5,619 nt of DNA from Sulfuritalea sp. Its GTDB lineage: Bacteria; Pseudomonadota; Gammaproteobacteria; Burkholderiales; Rhodocyclaceae. The first letter of the stretch is position 1. Every line of letters starts with the position of its first letter. The stretch covers positions 1-5,619 of the forward strand of contig JAIPCS010000205.1 in NCBI GenBank assembly GCA_021738105.1, read 5' to 3'. This document shows positions 3,923-5,619 of the stretch, piece after piece. The notes beneath the pieces were generated by a model. That model saw only the letters and a list, made by a program, of their open reading frames with translations. It searched no databases and was not told the DNA's origin. A program made the translations under genes and the position numbers.

Positions 3923-5074
3923 ATGACGAGTGATACGCGCAAAGTGCCGGACCTTGTCGAACATCGAATCGAATTGGTGCAGGCAACGCCGCCCTTGCTG
4001 GCCATGGGTGCATGGTTCAAGAATACGGTGTGCCTGACGCGGGGCACGCAGGCCTGGGTCTCGCATACGGTGGGCGACCTGTTTCAGGCCGAAGCCTGTC
4101 TGGCTCACGAGGCCACCGCCCGGGAACTGCTGCAGATACTCACGCTGGAGGGGAGCGGTTCGCGGGCGATTGCCCACGATCTGCATCCCGATCTGCATTC
4201 GACCCGCTTCGCCGCGCAATTGGCGGCGGAACTGGATATCGAGTCCATCGGTGTCCAGCACCACCATGCCCACATCGCTGCGGTCGCCGCGGAACACGGG
4301 ATTCGCGGCCCGGTTCTGGGTTTGGCGCTGGACGGCGTGGGCCTCGGCACCGATGGCAAGGCCTGGGGTGGCGAACTGCTCCTGGTGAATGACGCGCACT
4401 TCGAGCGCTTGGGCCATCTGCGTCCGCTGGCGCTGCCCGGGGGCGATCGTGCCGCGCGCGATCCCTGGCGCATGGCGGCGGCGGCATTGTTTGATCTGGG
4501 GCGCGGCGACGAAATCGCGCAGCGTTTTTCCGGGCAGCCGGGCGCCGCGACGATCGCGGCCATGCTCGCCAAGGGTTTGAACAGCCCGCGCACTTCGAGC
4601 ATGGGCCGGGCTTTTGATACGGCGGCGGGGCTGCTGGGTATTTGTCCGCAAATGGAGTTCGAGGCGCAGGCGGCCATCGCGCTTGAGCAACAGGCCACCG
4701 CCTTCATCGACACCCATGGCTGGCCGGTACCGCTGGATGCGGGCTGGCACATCGGTGCCAACGGTGAGCTCGATCTGCTGCCGCTGTTCGAGGCTTTGGC
4801 CGGGGAGCCGGATACCGCCTACGGCGCCGCACTGTTTCATGCGACCCTGGTGGCCGCGTTGATGCAGTGGGTGATGCGGGCCGCGGAGGCGAACGGGATC
4901 GAGCGCCTGGCCTGTGGGGGTGGCTGTTTTTTCAACAAGCTGCTGCGCACCGGCATGCAGGAGCGGGTGCCTGCCGCCGGATTGCAACTCGTGCTTCCCG
5001 ACCGTTTGCTGCCCGGCGATACGGCGATTTCGCTCGGGCAGGCCTGGGTCGCCGCCCACATTCTGGAAGCCTGA
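3923..5074 (+). CDS. hypF: Short HypF: Kae1-like carbamoyltransferase half only (HypF1-like)
   Basis: HypF converts carbamoyl phosphate to carbamoyl-adenylate and passes the carbamoyl group to HypE, the origin of the CN ligands. This 383-residue protein matches only the C-terminal half of full HypF (about 750 residues). Signatures: LLAMGAWFKNTVCL (24-37), HDLHPDLHSTR (85-95), VQHHHAHIAAV (111-121, metal-binding His), LALDGVGLGTDGKAWGGE (134-151), LPGGDRAARDPWRMA (171-185), SSMGRAFDTAAGLLG (225-239), ACGGGCFFNKLL (330-341) and PGDTAISLGQAW (364-375). The N-terminal acylphosphatase domain, zinc fingers and YrdC-like domain are absent. The frame upstream of ATG 3923 stays open to 3824 but overlaps hypB in another frame and shows no HypF similarity, so this is not a simple frameshift. 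C. necator HypF1 is, to my recollection, a similarly short and functional form. It lies between hypB and hypC, 14 nt after hypB. Confidence 0.93.
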   Translation: MTSDTRKVPDLVEHRIELVQATPPLLAMGAWFKNTVCLTRGTQAWVSHTVGDLFQAEACLAHEATARELLQILTLEGSGSRAIAHDLHPDLHSTRFAAQLAAELDIESIGVQHHHAHIAAVAAEHGIRGPVLGLALDGVGLGTDGKAWGGELLLVNDAHFERLGHLRPLALPGGDRAARDPWRMAAAALFDLGRGDEIAQRFSGQPGAATIAAMLAKGLNSPRTSSMGRAFDTAAGLLGICPQMEFEAQAAIALEQQATAFIDTHGWPVPLDAGWHIGANGELDLLPLFEALAGEPDTAYGAALFHATLVAALMQWVMRAAEANGIERLACGGGCFFNKLLRTGMQERVPAAGLQLVLPDRLLPGDTAISLGQAWVAAHILEA

Positions 5075-5077
5075 ACC

Positions 5078-5311
5078 ATGTGCCTCGCCATTCCGGTCAA
5101 GGTGGTAGAACTCGGCGCCGGTGATACGGCCATTGTCGATCTCGGCGGAGTCCGCAAGGAGATTTCACTGGCGCTGCTGAGCGATGTGAGTGTTGGCGAT
5201 TACGTGATACTGCATGTCGGCTATGCCCTGACCAAACTCGATCCCGAAGAAGCCGAAAAAACCCTGGCGCTGTTCGCCGAGTTGAATGCAGCGGATTCAG
5301 CGGCGCAGTGA
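5078..5311 (+). CDS. hypC: Hydrogenase maturation chaperone HypC (canonical)
   Basis: 77-residue HypC that partners HypD in assembling the Fe(CN)2CO unit and hands it to the large subunit. It starts [12 protein letters not shown], with the essential Cys2 and Pro6, continues with [12 protein letters not shown], and has [21 protein letters not shown] with the conserved His46 (E. coli His51). The start ATG is 3 nt after the hypF stop; GGAAG near 5065-5069 is a plausible ribosome site. Its stop TGA overlaps the hypD GTG start by 4 nt, matching the tight HypC-HypD partnership. It is the second HypC-family gene of the window and, unlike the one at 1247-1507, keeps the His, so it is the likely general HypC. 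Confidence 0.97.
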   Translation: MCLAIPVKVVELGAGDTAIVDLGGVRKEISLALLSDVSVGDYVILHVGYALTKLDPEEAEKTLALFAELNAADSAAQ

Positions 5312-5619
5312 AATACATCGACGAATTCCGGGATGGCGAACTGGCGAAGAATCTCGCATTGAGCATTGCCGCGGAGGTACAACCGGGGCGCAGTTACAGC
5401 TTCATGGAATTTTGCGGCGGCCATACCCATGCCATCTCGCGCTACGGCCTCTCCGACCTGCTGCCGCCCGCGGTGCGGATGGTGCATGGCCCGGGCTGCC
5501 CGGTGTGCGTGCTGCCCATCGGCCGCGTGGACATGGCGATCAATCTTGCGCTCGAGCATGGCGTGATTCTGTGTACCTATGGCGACACGCTGCGCATTCC
5601 CGCCTCCGACGGCCTGTCA
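5308..5619 (+). CDS. hypD: Hydrogenase maturation protein HypD, N-terminal part (runs off the window)
   Basis: HypD is the [4Fe-4S] scaffold protein that, with HypC and HypE, builds the Fe(CN)2CO group. The first 104 residues are present; a full protein is about 370-380. The GTG start at 5308, overlapping the hypC stop as GTGA, gives [12 protein letters not shown], which aligns with the family N-terminus. Conserved motifs follow: [11 protein letters not shown] with Cys36 (E. coli Cys41), [16 protein letters not shown] with Cys64 and Cys67 (E. coli Cys69/Cys72), and [14 protein letters not shown]. The frame remains open to the last base, so the gene continues beyond the window. hypE, if it follows the usual order, should lie downstream. 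Confidence 0.97.
   Translation, partial: MKYIDEFRDGELAKNLALSIAAEVQPGRSYSFMEFCGGHTHAISRYGLSDLLPPAVRMVHGPGCPVCVLPIGRVDMAINLALEHGVILCTYGDTLRIPASDGLS

Noticed and set aside
3884..5059. 391-codon open frame on the - strand opposite hypF
   Set aside because: It is antisense to a clearly conserved HypF half, its product (Arg/Gln/Gly-rich) matches no family, and long antisense frames are common in GC-rich genes with biased third positions.
5254..5264. A6 run near the end of the canonical hypC as a slippage site
   Set aside because: Only six A's, no flanking inverted repeat, and the hypD start already overlaps the stop; no reason to invoke slippage.

Overview
The window is one continuous [NiFe]-hydrogenase biosynthesis locus, with every gene on the + strand. 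The sequence is GC-rich with strong third-position GC bias, and genes are mostly 2-43 nt apart or overlap by 4 nt, as in a single transcription unit. High GC, the gene order and a HypF that consists only of its C-terminal half (as recalled for HypF1 of Cupriavidus necator) suggest a proteobacterium, most likely a betaproteobacterium with hydrogen metabolism. The species cannot be named from the sequence.

Layout. Bases 2-739 encode the C-terminal 245 residues of an uptake-type [NiFe]-hydrogenase large subunit, ending in the DPCxxCxxH nickel ligand motif and a 15-residue cleavable tail. Next come the tail-cleaving protease (754-1245), a HypC/HupF-like chaperone with Gln at the usual His position (1247-1507), a HybE/HoxT/HupJ-type assembly chaperone (1504-1995), a bacteriohemerythrin with all seven iron ligands (2039-2434), and HypA (2438-2779). 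A 187-nt gap with a strong hairpin follows (2780-2966). Then come HypB with a His-rich N-terminus (2967-3908), the half-length HypF (3923-5074), a canonical HypC (5078-5311), and the first 104 residues of HypD from a GTG start (5308 to the window end).

How the genes work together. By family knowledge, HypF activates and transfers the carbamoyl group that becomes cyanide, normally with HypE (not in the window). HypC and HypD assemble the Fe(CN)2CO unit, HypA and HypB insert nickel, the HypC-like protein escorts the precursor large subunit, and the protease removes the C-terminal tail once nickel is in. HybE-type proteins assist assembly before export. The large-subunit gene is followed directly by the protease gene with no cytochrome b gene between, unlike hya/hox-type operons and more like hyb or Isp-type (hyn) operons. 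No HoxO/HoxQ/HoxR-like genes are present here.

Most notable points. An intact hemerythrin sits inside the maturation cassette, where it could buffer or sense O2 during cofactor assembly (inference). HypF lacks its acylphosphatase, zinc-finger and YrdC portions, so carbamoyl-adenylate must come from elsewhere or be made differently. The two HypC-type paralogues differ at the His ligand position. The 3' end of the hybE-like gene carries a hairpin with an A7 loop, beyond which the hemerythrin frame is open. No IS element, tRNA, rRNA, CRISPR array or convincing promoter or terminator was seen.
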